Assembly (NCBI GenBank): GCA_019637645.1
Contig: JAHBVH010000038.1
Span: 18,563-82,562 of the forward strand
Source of the DNA: Caldilineaceae bacterium
GTDB lineage: Bacteria > Chloroflexota > Anaerolineae > Caldilineales > Caldilineaceae
Length of the DNA: 64,000 nt
Direction of reading: 5' to 3'
A program made the translations under genes and the position numbers. The notes beneath the pieces were generated by a model. That model saw only the letters and a list, made by a program, of their open reading frames with translations. It was not told the DNA's origin and ran no database searches. Below are positions 7,429-16,335 of the stretch, one piece after another; within the stretch, counting starts at the first letter, position 1; each line of letters opens with the position of its first letter.

Positions 7429-10400
7429 AAGGTTGGCACGCGCAGGGCCGTTGTCGCTAGCCTTTCAATGGGCAGTGACAGCGCTGGCAGGGCCGCGATC
7501 TGTTGCAATAGCACTTGGAAATCGCGAATCATACGCGCTACGGTGTTGGCAGCAAAGAGATCCGTCTTGTAGACCAACGTGCCAAAGACGACCTCTTCCC
7601 CTTCGGTTAGAATCATCTCTAGATCATACCAAGCACCTAGCCAAGCTGGCACCAGCTCCACGCCTTCCAAGGTCAATCCCCCCAATTCAATGGTACCTGC
7701 CCCTGGTTGGAAGAGGGCGCTGCTCGCTTGAAAGAGACGCAAAGGCAACAGGGTAAACCAGACTTGGCACAGTGCGGTTTGGGTGGGGTCGGACGGCGCG
7801 GCCTGTAGTTGCTCGGCCAGCAAGCGCAAGGGAAACCCTTGATGTTCCATGGCAGCTAATAACGTCGCCTGCACTTGCTTGAGCAGAGCGGCCAAGGGAA
7901 TCCCCGCGGGGATCTGCGCTCGGATCGGAAAGGTATCGGCCAGATAGCCCACAACTTCGGCAAAGGCGGCCTGGTTACGGTTGGCGACATGGGCCGCGAT
8001 GAGCAGATCACGCTGCTGGGTATAGGTGTGCAGCAACAGTTGAAACCCGGTCATCAACACGGCATAGAGCGTGCAGCCCTCCTGTTGGGCCAGTTGACGT
8101 AGCTGATGGGTCAACTGGGCATCCAGGACAAAGGGAGCAGGCTCCCCATGATGGCTATCCTGCCCAGGACGCGGGTAGTCGGTGGGCAGCGCCAACAGGG
8201 TAGGTGCATCGCCGATCTGCGTCTGCCAATAGCGCCCAAGGGCTTGCCCAGCTTGGCTTTGTAGCAGCCCCATCTGCCAGCGCACAAAATCGCGCCAAGT
8301 AGTATGGACCGGCGGCAGGGCGACCGGCTGCCCGCTTTGCAATGCGCCATAAAGCACCCACAACTCATTGACCAACACACTCAACGCGGTTGCGTCTGCG
8401 GCAATGTGATGGACCACCAACAAGAGTAGATGATCATGAGAAGAACGCCGCAACAAGCGCCCGCGGAGCAGCGGTCCCTTTTCCAGATCAAAGGGCTGGC
8501 GCGCCATGGTCAGCATCAAAGCGGCCAACGCGGACTGTGGTTGGCCCTCTACCTCGATCAAGGCAAAATCCACCGCTGACGTTGCCAACGTCTGTTGGCG
8601 TAGTGTCGGCCCTTGCCGAGTATAGACGGTGCGCAGTGCCTCATGCCGCGCCACCAAGGCTTGAAGTGCAGCTTCTAGGCAAGCAACATCGACAGGCGAG
8701 TGGATCTGTACGCTCTGCTGAATATGCAGAAACGCTTTGTTATCCACGGTCGCGTGCCAAGTAAAACATTCACGCTGGTTATAGAGCTGGGGATACCAGT
8801 CAGGCAAGTCAATGATGACAGGTGCAGCGGATGGCGTGTCAGTGGATACAGGATCAGCCGTAGCATACCCTAAACGGTCGCACAAGAATTGGGTTAGGGT
8901 AGCAAGCGTCCCCTGTTGAAAGGCCAGGGTCGCGGGCAGGGGCAAATCCAAGGCCGCGGCCAAGCGATTAGCCAGTTGGATCGAGAGCAAGGAATCCAGC
9001 CCAAAGAGGAAAAAGCTTTCGTCATCTGCCGGGGTTGTCCCCAACAACGTTGTGACCAGGGCTTGCAGATGGCTATGCAAGATGGCCCGCCGCGCAGGGG
9101 CAGGTGCAGTAGCCAGTTCCTGGCGGAGCGCGGCGGGCGCTTGTACCGCGGGTTCTGGTTCGCGCACAGCTCCCAACAGGGGCTGGAGCAGTCGGCCAGG
9201 TGCAGTCTGTTGAAAAGTCCGCCATTCGATGGGCAGCACAGCCACTTGCGGCGTTGTTTGCGCCATGAGCAACCCTAGCAGGGTAGCCCCTTGGGCAGGC
9301 GCAATGGCGCCCAGGCCCGCCGCCGCGTGCTCTTGCACCAAAGTGGCAGCCAGCCCCACTTCGGCCCAGCCCCCCCAGTTGATGCTCAGCGCGGGGCGGC
9401 CTGCATAGTGTCGCTGATAGGCCAAGGCATCCAAAAAGGCATTGGCCGCGGCATAATTACTCTGGCCACCATTGCCCAATAAAGACGCAACCGAAGAGAA
9501 ACAGACAAAAAAGTCGAGGGGCAGTTCCTCGGTGAGGCGATGAAGATGCCAAGTGCCCGCGACCTTCGGGGCCATCACCTGGGCCAAGCGTTCCGCCGTC
9601 TGCTGCTGAAAGAGGCCATCGTCGATCACCCCCGCGGCGTGGATAATGCCGCGGAGGGGCGCGACGGCTTGGCAGGTGGTCAGTAATTTCTGAACAGCGG
9701 CGGCATCCGCCAGATCAGCCGCGACCACAGTCACCTGTGCGCCAAGTGCTGTCAACTGTGCCAAGGCGGCTTCGGCCCCAGGGGTCGCGGCGCCGCGCCG
9801 CCCCACCAGCACCAGATGCCGCGCCCCTTGTTGGACGAGCCACTGGGCGACGACCAAACCAAGTCCCCCCAAGCCACCCGTCACCAAATAGCTGCTCTGC
9901 CCATCTAGCGTGGGCAAGCGTAGCGGGGTGGGCAAGGGATGGCGCACCAGTCGTGCGCCCCGCCGTTCCGCCCCGCGCAACAGCAGTTGGCGCTCTTCAT
10001 CAGCCTGCCAAATTTCGGCAAAGAGCGCCGCATGGCTCACCCCCGCAGCCAGATCGATCGCGGTGCAGGCCAACTCGGGATGCTCCAGTTGCAAAGTGCG
10101 GGCCATGCCCCACAGGGGTGCCTGCTGGAGTTGTACCGCCTGCCCCGCTTGGCCCACCGCTTGTTGGGTGACGACCCAGAGACGGGGCGTCTGTCCAGCG
10201 GCTAGGCACCCCTGCACCAACTGGAGTAATTGGGTCGTGAGCTGCAGCGCGGCGGCTGGGATGGCCGCGGCGGGCCGATCCAGCGTATCCAACGGCCAGA
10301 GATAGATGATCCCCCGCAGATTGGCGGGTAGTGATGTCAAGTAGGTCGATAGGGCATTTGTCAGCGTGGCGTTGTCATCTGCTTGATAAAGCAATGTACA

Positions 10401-13400
10401 TAGCTCGCCCTGTGCTTCGAGCTGCGCCGCCAACGCGGCCCCCCGCCCTTGGCGATCCGCTAAGATCAGCCACTGTCCACCGGTGGCATGGGAAAAGGGC
10501 GACCGCGTGGCCCGCGGTCGAAGCTGCCATTCCAGGGCATAGAGCCAATCCAACCGGCGTTGACCACTGACCAAGCGCTGTTTATGGGCGCGGCGTAGGG
10601 TAAAATTGGTAAAGTGCGCCACCACGGTGCCGTCCTCATCGGCCAAGGTGAGATCGACCTGCTGGGTATCGGCCAGGGGATCGGCGGGCGGGTGGGCTTG
10701 CACGTAACTCCATAAGTGCGTCTGCCCGCGTGGCGCGCCCAGGTGTACGCGTTCGATGGCAAAGGGTAGATAGGGTTCCGGCATTGCATGGGGCAAGCAG
10801 CTACTCGCCACGCGCAGCGCGCCATCCAGCAAGGCAGGGTGAATTTGGTACGCCTGAGCCATGGCTTGCTGGATCGCCGGTAGGGTCACATAGCCCAATG
10901 CCTCGCCGGTCCCTACCCATAGCTGCGCCAAGGTTTGAAAGGCCGGGCCGTAGCCAATGCCTTGGTCGCGCAGACGCTGATCAGCGATCGCGCCAGCAAT
11001 CGCAGGTTGGCAGCGCGCTTGGATAGCCGCCAGATCAAGCGGCGGCGGCAATGGATCAGCTACCGCGGCGACAGTACCGGTGGCGTGCAAGGTCCAGGGG
11101 TCGGTCGGCTCTGCCCCCGCGAGCAGGCTGTAGATCTGCCAGTGGTAGGCGGTTCCTGCCGGGGTGGCAATGAGCTGGACGGTTGCACCCGCCGTTGGCG
11201 CGGCCGGGGCGGGCGGCGTAGGCAAGAAGAGTCCCTGTGCTAATGTACAGTCCGTCAGCAGTAGATTGGCTTGGGGCCACCGCTGAGCACCTACGGCCAG
11301 GCTCATCTCCAGGTAGGCCGCGCCAGGGACAATCGGCTGGTCAAAGAGGGTATGATCGGCCAGTTCGGGCAAGGTCGTTAGAGCCCAGTGATTTTCGTAG
11401 AGCAGTTCACGGTTCCGCGCCGCCACGGCCGAGGCGACTGGCCGCCCTAGCAGAGGATGCGGGGCCGTTGTCGCGCCAGGCAACTTGGTCACCACTGGCT
11501 TGGGCTGTGTCTCCAACCAATAGCGCTGCCGTTGAAAAGGATAGCGCGGCAACGTCACCTTGCGCCACGGGGCAGACTGATCTTGGTGCGCTTCCGCACG
11601 CGCGTAGAAGCGGTGCCAATCAATCGATGCGCCACGACCATAGAGGGCCGCCACACTTTCGAGTAGTTGCTGCTCCTCGGCGCGCTTGGGGTGTAACGAC
11701 GGTAACCAGAGTGCAGGCGGGGTTGTCGTGGCGGGCTGTGACGAAGGGTAGGGGGGTGTCCCATTGACCGCGGGCAATGGCGTAGCTAACAAGCTTGGCG
11801 ATGAGGCCAGCCCTTCAAAATATTGCTGCCCTAGCGTGAGCAGGGTTGCTTTCGGCCCCATTTCAATCCAGGCATCTATCCCGAGGGTGGCAACAGTCGC
11901 CATACCTTGGGCAAATTGGACCGGCTCGCGCAGATGGCGACACCAATAGGCTGGGGTCGTGAGTTCTTCATCGGCCAGCGCGCCGGTCAGATTAGAAACG
12001 ACCGGCAGCTGTGGCCGGTGATAGGTCACCTGTTGGGCCACCGCGGCAAAGTGGGGCAGAATCGGCTCCATCAAGGGCGAATGGGACGCGACATAGATCT
12101 TGAGCGGACGTGTGCTCAAGCCAGCTTGTTCTAGGCGTTGCACGGCCTCAGCAATCGCCGCAGGCTCCCCGGCAATGACCACACTTTGTGGCGTATTGAT
12201 GGCCGCGAGTGAGACGCTTTCAGCCAAGGGCGCTAGCAGGGCGCGCACCGTGTCGGCATGGCCCAACACAGCCACCATCTGCCCCTGGGGGGCGACGGTC
12301 TGCATCAAGCGACCACGCGCCGCCACCAACTTCGCCCCATCATCTAGCGAAAAGACCCCAGCCAGATACGCCGCGGCATATTCGCCCAAACTGTGCCCCA
12401 TCAGCACGGTCGGTTCTACGCCCCAAGAGCGCCAGAGCGTAGCCAGGGCCACCGCCAGGGCAAAGAGTGCGGGCTGGGCATAGGTCGCCTCGTTCAGCAG
12501 CCGGTCGGTGTGCGTTTGGTCCGCCCCGTAGAGGATCGGCAAAAGGGGTTGATCCAGATACGTGTCCAAAAGCTCGGCGCACTCCTGGAGCGTGCGGCGG
12601 AACAACGGCTGGGTGGCATAGAGTTGACGCCCCATTCCGCTATATTGGGGGCCTTGCCCTGGAAAGAGAAAGGCGACCCGCGGCGCGGCGACACTCACGT
12701 TGGGACGCGGTCGGCTAGACCACGGACGTTGTTGGCGCGCCTGCTGCAGTTGCGCACGCGCCGTTGCCAGATCCGTTGCGACTACGCCATGCCGCACTTC
12801 CCAATGCGTCCGGCTGGTGGCAGCTGTATAACAAAGATCAGCCCAAGCTTGGGCGCTATCCCCCGCCCGCTCGATCCGCGCCGTCAACCATTGTTCATAT
12901 TGGGCCAACTGGGCCAGGAGGGCCGGTTCACTTTGGGCGGACAGAGGAAGGAGGTGGGATGTGGGAAGCGGGAGACTGGAGATGGGAGAGGTAGTGATGC
13001 CTGGCTGCCGACTGCTGGCTACTGACTGCTGACCACTGGCTACTGACAGGGGGGCTTCTTCGACAATAAGATGGACATTGGTGCCGGTGAGGCCAAAGCT
13101 GCTAACCCCGGCCAAGCGCCGGCTGGGGGAAGCCCCGACTGGTTGCACCACGCCATCCGGCCAAGGGATCACACTAGTGGGCACGGCGATGGGCATGGCA
13201 GACCAGGGAATATGGGGGTTGGGGGTGGTAAAGTGTAAGCTGGCCGGGATCTCGCCCGCGGCTAATGCCAGCGTGACCTTGATCAAAGCGGCTATGCCCG
13301 CAGCCCCGGCCAAGTGACCGATATTGGTTTTGACTGAGCCAAGGAAAAGGGGGGTGGTGCGCGCTTGGCCCAACACTTGATGCAACGCTTGGACCTCAAT

Positions 13401-16199
13401 CGGATCGCCCAGCACTGTACCCGTGCCATGGGTTTCCACATATTGAATCTGTGCCGGTTGTACGGCAGCGTTTGCCAACGCTTGGCGCACCATGGCCGCT
13501 TGGGCACGGCCATTCGGTGCGGTCAGACCGTTGCTCGCGCCATCATGGTTGACCGCCGAGCCACGCACAACCGCCAGAATGGAGTCGCCATCCCGCTGAG
13601 CATCGGACAAGCGTTTGAGGACAACGATGCCCGCGCCTTCGCCCACGCCGAAGCCATCAGCGTCAGCCGCAAAGGTCTTGCAGCGCCCATCAGGTGCCAC
13701 CGCGCCCATGTGACAGAGGCCAATGAGCTGCTCGGGGGCCAAGATCAAATTGACGCCACCGGCCAGGGCCAGCGCGCATTCGCCCGCGCGCAACGCCTGA
13801 CAAGCCAGATGCACCGCCAGCAAGGAAGAGGAGCAGGCGGTATCGAGCTGCATCACCGGCCCGTGCAGACCCAGCACATAGGCCAAGCGACCAGCGCTCA
13901 TGCCGCGCAGATTACTCAACAGGCGATAGCTGTCAATCGCCGTGGGGTCGGTGTTATAGAGATGCTGGGCCGAGTAGTCGTCCCAAAAGGTGCCGACATA
14001 GACCCCGGTTTGGCTTGCGCGCAGACGATCAGCCGCGAGGTTGGCATGCTCCAGCGCTTCCCAGCAGACCTCTAGCAAGAGGCGCTGTTGGGGATCCAAG
14101 CTGGCAGCCTCTAGGGGCGTAATGCCAAAGAAGGACGCATCAAATTGGTCGATGCCATCCAGAAAGTGACCAGCCCGCACATAGATCTTCCCGGGTCGAT
14201 TGGGGGTGGGATCATAATAGTCTGCCACCGGCCAGCGGGCCGCCGGAATGGGGCGGACGGTATCAACCCCGGCGCGCAGCAGATCCCAGAACTGTTCCGG
14301 TGTATTGGCACCGCCAGGAAAGCGACAGCCAATGCCGATCACAGCAATCGGCTCGGTCTCCCCGCGCTGGGGCTGTTCGGCTGGCGGGGGTACGGACTCC
14401 GATTCGGTGGCCGTCAGGAGATGGTGGACCAATGCGGTAATGGTGGGGAAATTCCAGAGCAAGATGGCAGGTACAGGCCGCCCCAACCGTTCGGCCAATG
14501 CTTGGGCGAGACTCACCGCCAGAACCGAGGTCAGACCATAGTCGGCAAAGGGTTGCTCCCCCCCAATTTCTTCGGCAGTCAGTTGGAGTTGCTCAGCCAG
14601 CCAGTGAGCGGTCCACTGCGCCAGCGCCGCCACAGCGGCGGGTGACGGTGCGGCGACAGGATGGACGGGTGACGTTGCCGTAGGATCAAGCGCAGGATTC
14701 GGGGATTCGGCTGCTTTTTGCTCACGCAGAAAGCGCTTGAGAATTTTGCCCGTGCGGCTTTTGGGCAGTTGGGCCACCAAGTCGATCCGGCTAGGCACTT
14801 TGAAAGCTGCCAGATGTTGCCGACAAAAAGTGAGCAAGGCTGGCACAGTCACGGTCTGTTCAGCTTTGAGCACAACCGCAGCCTGGACTTGTTCCCCCAG
14901 CAGCGGTTCAGCCACGCCATAGACGGCTACTTCGCTAACCGCCGGGTGTTGATAGAGAAGCTGTTCTACTTCAGAGGGATAGACCTTCACGCCGCCGACG
15001 TTGATCATGTCTTTGACCCGATCGACAAGCACAAGCGCGCCAGCGGCATCCAACCGCCCAATATCCCCTGTGTGGAACCAACCGCCGCGCAGCACCGCCG
15101 CGGTCGCGGTCGGTCGTTGCCAATACGCGAGCATGGCGCTGGGACTTTGGACAATGACTTCGCCCAGTTGGCCCGTCGGCACTGGGGTGCCAGTCTCATC
15201 CACAACCTGGATCTGCACTCCCGGCAAGGGTGTCCCAACCGAGCCCAGGTTGGTCAGCGGCCTGTGATTAAAGCTGGCGAGACAAAGCTCGGTCAGGCCG
15301 TACCCTTCGTGGATGGGGGTGCCATAGGTGGCGTGCCACTGCTCGGCAACCGCCACGGGCAATGGCGCACCCGCTGAAATATAACGGCGCACCGTATGGA
15401 GCTGGGCTAGGGTGGCGTGTGCCTGTAACAGAATGTAGAGCGTGGGTACCCCAAAGAAGAAGGTAGCGGCTTCTGTCTCCATTGCCTGAAGCACTGACGC
15501 CACCTCAAATTGGCGTTGGAGCAGCACGGTGCCACCGGCGGCCAGACAAGGCAGCAGTGCGGCAGTTTGGGCAAAGCTATGAAAGATGGATAAGGCGAGC
15601 AGCACGCGGTCGGTTGGTTGGAGATCCAGCGTGGGAATGGCGGTTTCAATGGCGGTGATGAGGGCACCGTGGGAAAGGAGCGCGCCTTTGGGAAAGCCGG
15701 TTGTCCCCGAGGTGTAGAGCAGGACAGCGGGATCAGTGGCAGCCATGACCGCGCAGGAGCAGGTAGTGGACGCGCCGTGGAGCAGCTTTGCAAAGTCCCA
15801 AGCACCAGCCACCTCGCCCTCGATCACGACCAGTTGTTGGAGCAATGCCCGTTCTTGGCTGGTGAGGCTATGGGCCAACGTGGCAGTCGTCAACAGAAGC
15901 CGCGCCCCGCTATCGTGCAGGATAAAGCCCACTTCCGCGGCCTTTAACGCGGTATTGATGGTAACGGCCACTGCCCCGATTTTTTGGAGGCCGAGATAGG
16001 CGATGACAAAGGCGGCTGTATTGGGCAGCCAGATGGCCACCCGATCACCCCGGCCAATGCCCAACGCCGTCCACCCATTGGCGGCGCGATTGCTCTCGTC
16101 ATGGAGGCGGGCATAGGTAAAGCGCTCTTCTTCAAAATGGAGCGCCAGACGCTGAGGGAAGAGCCGCGCACCACGTTCCACTGATTGGGCAAGATTCAT
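7425..16199 (-). CDS. Mono-modular type I polyketide synthase with ligase loading and terminal condensation domain
   Basis: A 2,924-residue assembly line. Domains in order: acyl/aryl-CoA-ligase-like AMP ligase (about 1-500, core YTSGTTGFPKG, Lys171); ACP1 (Ser558); ketosynthase (about 616-1040, DTACSSS with Cys789, HGTGT, NIGH); acyltransferase (about 1175-1465, GHSLGEY Ser1270, specificity motif VASH at 1370-1373, closer to methylmalonyl than malonyl types); dehydratase (about 1575-1860, His1616, with Gly of the HxxxGxxxxP motif replaced by Asp); ketoreductase (about 1900-2330, TGGLGGLG, IDD as in B-types, Tyr2249); ACP2 (Ser2403); and an NRPS-type condensation domain (about 2465-2915, HHIAAD, second His 2598). 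There is no thioesterase or adenylation domain after it. The start is ATG 16199 with GAGG upstream. Expected chemistry: activate a carboxylic acid, extend once, reduce and perhaps dehydrate, then transfer to an amine or alcohol. The product is unknown, and no phosphopantetheinyl transferase is nearby. Confidence 0.92.
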   Translation of the reverse strand: MNLAQSVERGARLFPQRLALHFEEERFTYARLHDESNRAANGWTALGIGRGDRVAIWLPNTAAFVIAYLGLQKIGAVAVTINTALKAAEVGFILHDSGARLLLTTATLAHSLTSQERALLQQLVVIEGEVAGAWDFAKLLHGASTTCSCAVMAATDPAVLLYTSGTTGFPKGALLSHGALITAIETAIPTLDLQPTDRVLLALSIFHSFAQTAALLPCLAAGGTVLLQRQFEVASVLQAMETEAATFFFGVPTLYILLQAHATLAQLHTVRRYISAGAPLPVAVAEQWHATYGTPIHEGYGLTELCLASFNHRPLTNLGSVGTPLPGVQIQVVDETGTPVPTGQLGEVIVQSPSAMLAYWQRPTATAAVLRGGWFHTGDIGRLDAAGALVLVDRVKDMINVGGVKVYPSEVEQLLYQHPAVSEVAVYGVAEPLLGEQVQAAVVLKAEQTVTVPALLTFCRQHLAAFKVPSRIDLVAQLPKSRTGKILKRFLREQKAAESPNPALDPTATSPVHPVAAPSPAAVAALAQWTAHWLAEQLQLTAEEIGGEQPFADYGLTSVLAVSLAQALAERLGRPVPAILLWNFPTITALVHHLLTATESESVPPPAEQPQRGETEPIAVIGIGCRFPGGANTPEQFWDLLRAGVDTVRPIPAARWPVADYYDPTPNRPGKIYVRAGHFLDGIDQFDASFFGITPLEAASLDPQQRLLLEVCWEALEHANLAADRLRASQTGVYVGTFWDDYSAQHLYNTDPTAIDSYRLLSNLRGMSAGRLAYVLGLHGPVMQLDTACSSSLLAVHLACQALRAGECALALAGGVNLILAPEQLIGLCHMGAVAPDGRCKTFAADADGFGVGEGAGIVVLKRLSDAQRDGDSILAVVRGSAVNHDGASNGLTAPNGRAQAAMVRQALANAAVQPAQIQYVETHGTGTVLGDPIEVQALHQVLGQARTTPLFLGSVKTNIGHLAGAAGIAALIKVTLALAAGEIPASLHFTTPNPHIPWSAMPIAVPTSVIPWPDGVVQPVGASPSRRLAGVSSFGLTGTNVHLIVEEAPLSVASGQQSVASSRQPGITTSPISSLPLPTSHLLPLSAQSEPALLAQLAQYEQWLTARIERAGDSAQAWADLCYTAATSRTHWEVRHGVVATDLATARAQLQQARQQRPWSSRPRPNVSVAAPRVAFLFPGQGPQYSGMGRQLYATQPLFRRTLQECAELLDTYLDQPLLPILYGADQTHTDRLLNEATYAQPALFALAVALATLWRSWGVEPTVLMGHSLGEYAAAYLAGVFSLDDGAKLVAARGRLMQTVAPQGQMVAVLGHADTVRALLAPLAESVSLAAINTPQSVVIAGEPAAIAEAVQRLEQAGLSTRPLKIYVASHSPLMEPILPHFAAVAQQVTYHRPQLPVVSNLTGALADEELTTPAYWCRHLREPVQFAQGMATVATLGIDAWIEMGPKATLLTLGQQYFEGLASSPSLLATPLPAVNGTPPYPSSQPATTTPPALWLPSLHPKRAEEQQLLESVAALYGRGASIDWHRFYARAEAHQDQSAPWRKVTLPRYPFQRQRYWLETQPKPVVTKLPGATTAPHPLLGRPVASAVAARNRELLYENHWALTTLPELADHTLFDQPIVPGAAYLEMSLAVGAQRWPQANLLLTDCTLAQGLFLPTPPAPAAPTAGATVQLIATPAGTAYHWQIYSLLAGAEPTDPWTLHATGTVAAVADPLPPPLDLAAIQARCQPAIAGAIADQRLRDQGIGYGPAFQTLAQLWVGTGEALGYVTLPAIQQAMAQAYQIHPALLDGALRVASSCLPHAMPEPYLPFAIERVHLGAPRGQTHLWSYVQAHPPADPLADTQQVDLTLADEDGTVVAHFTNFTLRRAHKQRLVSGQRRLDWLYALEWQLRPRATRSPFSHATGGQWLILADRQGRGAALAAQLEAQGELCTLLYQADDNATLTNALSTYLTSLPANLRGIIYLWPLDTLDRPAAAIPAAALQLTTQLLQLVQGCLAAGQTPRLWVVTQQAVGQAGQAVQLQQAPLWGMARTLQLEHPELACTAIDLAAGVSHAALFAEIWQADEERQLLLRGAERRGARLVRHPLPTPLRLPTLDGQSSYLVTGGLGGLGLVVAQWLVQQGARHLVLVGRRGAATPGAEAALAQLTALGAQVTVVAADLADAAAVQKLLTTCQAVAPLRGIIHAAGVIDDGLFQQQTAERLAQVMAPKVAGTWHLHRLTEELPLDFFVCFSSVASLLGNGGQSNYAAANAFLDALAYQRHYAGRPALSINWGGWAEVGLAATLVQEHAAAGLGAIAPAQGATLLGLLMAQTTPQVAVLPIEWRTFQQTAPGRLLQPLLGAVREPEPAVQAPAALRQELATAPAPARRAILHSHLQALVTTLLGTTPADDESFFLFGLDSLLSIQLANRLAAALDLPLPATLAFQQGTLATLTQFLCDRLGYATADPVSTDTPSAAPVIIDLPDWYPQLYNQRECFTWHATVDNKAFLHIQQSVQIHSPVDVACLEAALQALVARHEALRTVYTRQGPTLRQQTLATSAVDFALIEVEGQPQSALAALMLTMARQPFDLEKGPLLRGRLLRRSSHDHLLLLVVHHIAADATALSVLVNELWVLYGALQSGQPVALPPVHTTWRDFVRWQMGLLQSQAGQALGRYWQTQIGDAPTLLALPTDYPRPGQDSHHGEPAPFVLDAQLTHQLRQLAQQEGCTLYAVLMTGFQLLLHTYTQQRDLLIAAHVANRNQAAFAEVVGYLADTFPIRAQIPAGIPLAALLKQVQATLLAAMEHQGFPLRLLAEQLQAAPSDPTQTALCQVWFTLLPLRLFQASSALFQPGAGTIELGGLTLEGVELVPAWLGAWYDLEMILTEGEEVVFGTLVYKTDLFAANTVARMIRDFQVLLQQIAALPALSLPIERLATTALRVPTL
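12950..13045. repeat. Low-complexity repeat tract inside the PKS gene
   Basis: Tandem, imperfect CTGACTACTG-like and CTGGGAAG-like units lie within the PKS coding sequence and encode a Ser/Gln/Leu/Pro-rich stretch (about residues 1052-1084) between the ketosynthase and the acyltransferase. The reading frame is kept. It looks like an expanded simple repeat tolerated in the linker, unlike the conserved sequence on either side. Confidence 0.75.
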
Positions 16200-16335
16200 C
16201 GCGTAACCTCGTTTCAAGGGAATAGGATTGGCACTCGTGATTTGGGCGACCGCTTCGTAGCTTTAGGAACCTTACTCTACAACTGCAGTCATATCCTGAG
16301 CTGGCACTGCAGCGCAGCTCACGTTGGTAGCCCAA

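Noticed and set aside
12393..13025. Long plus-strand frames opposite the PKS gene (for example 12393-13025, 13365-14075, 14718-15377)
   Set aside because: They are antisense to intact PKS domains with conserved catalytic motifs and show no protein features of their own.
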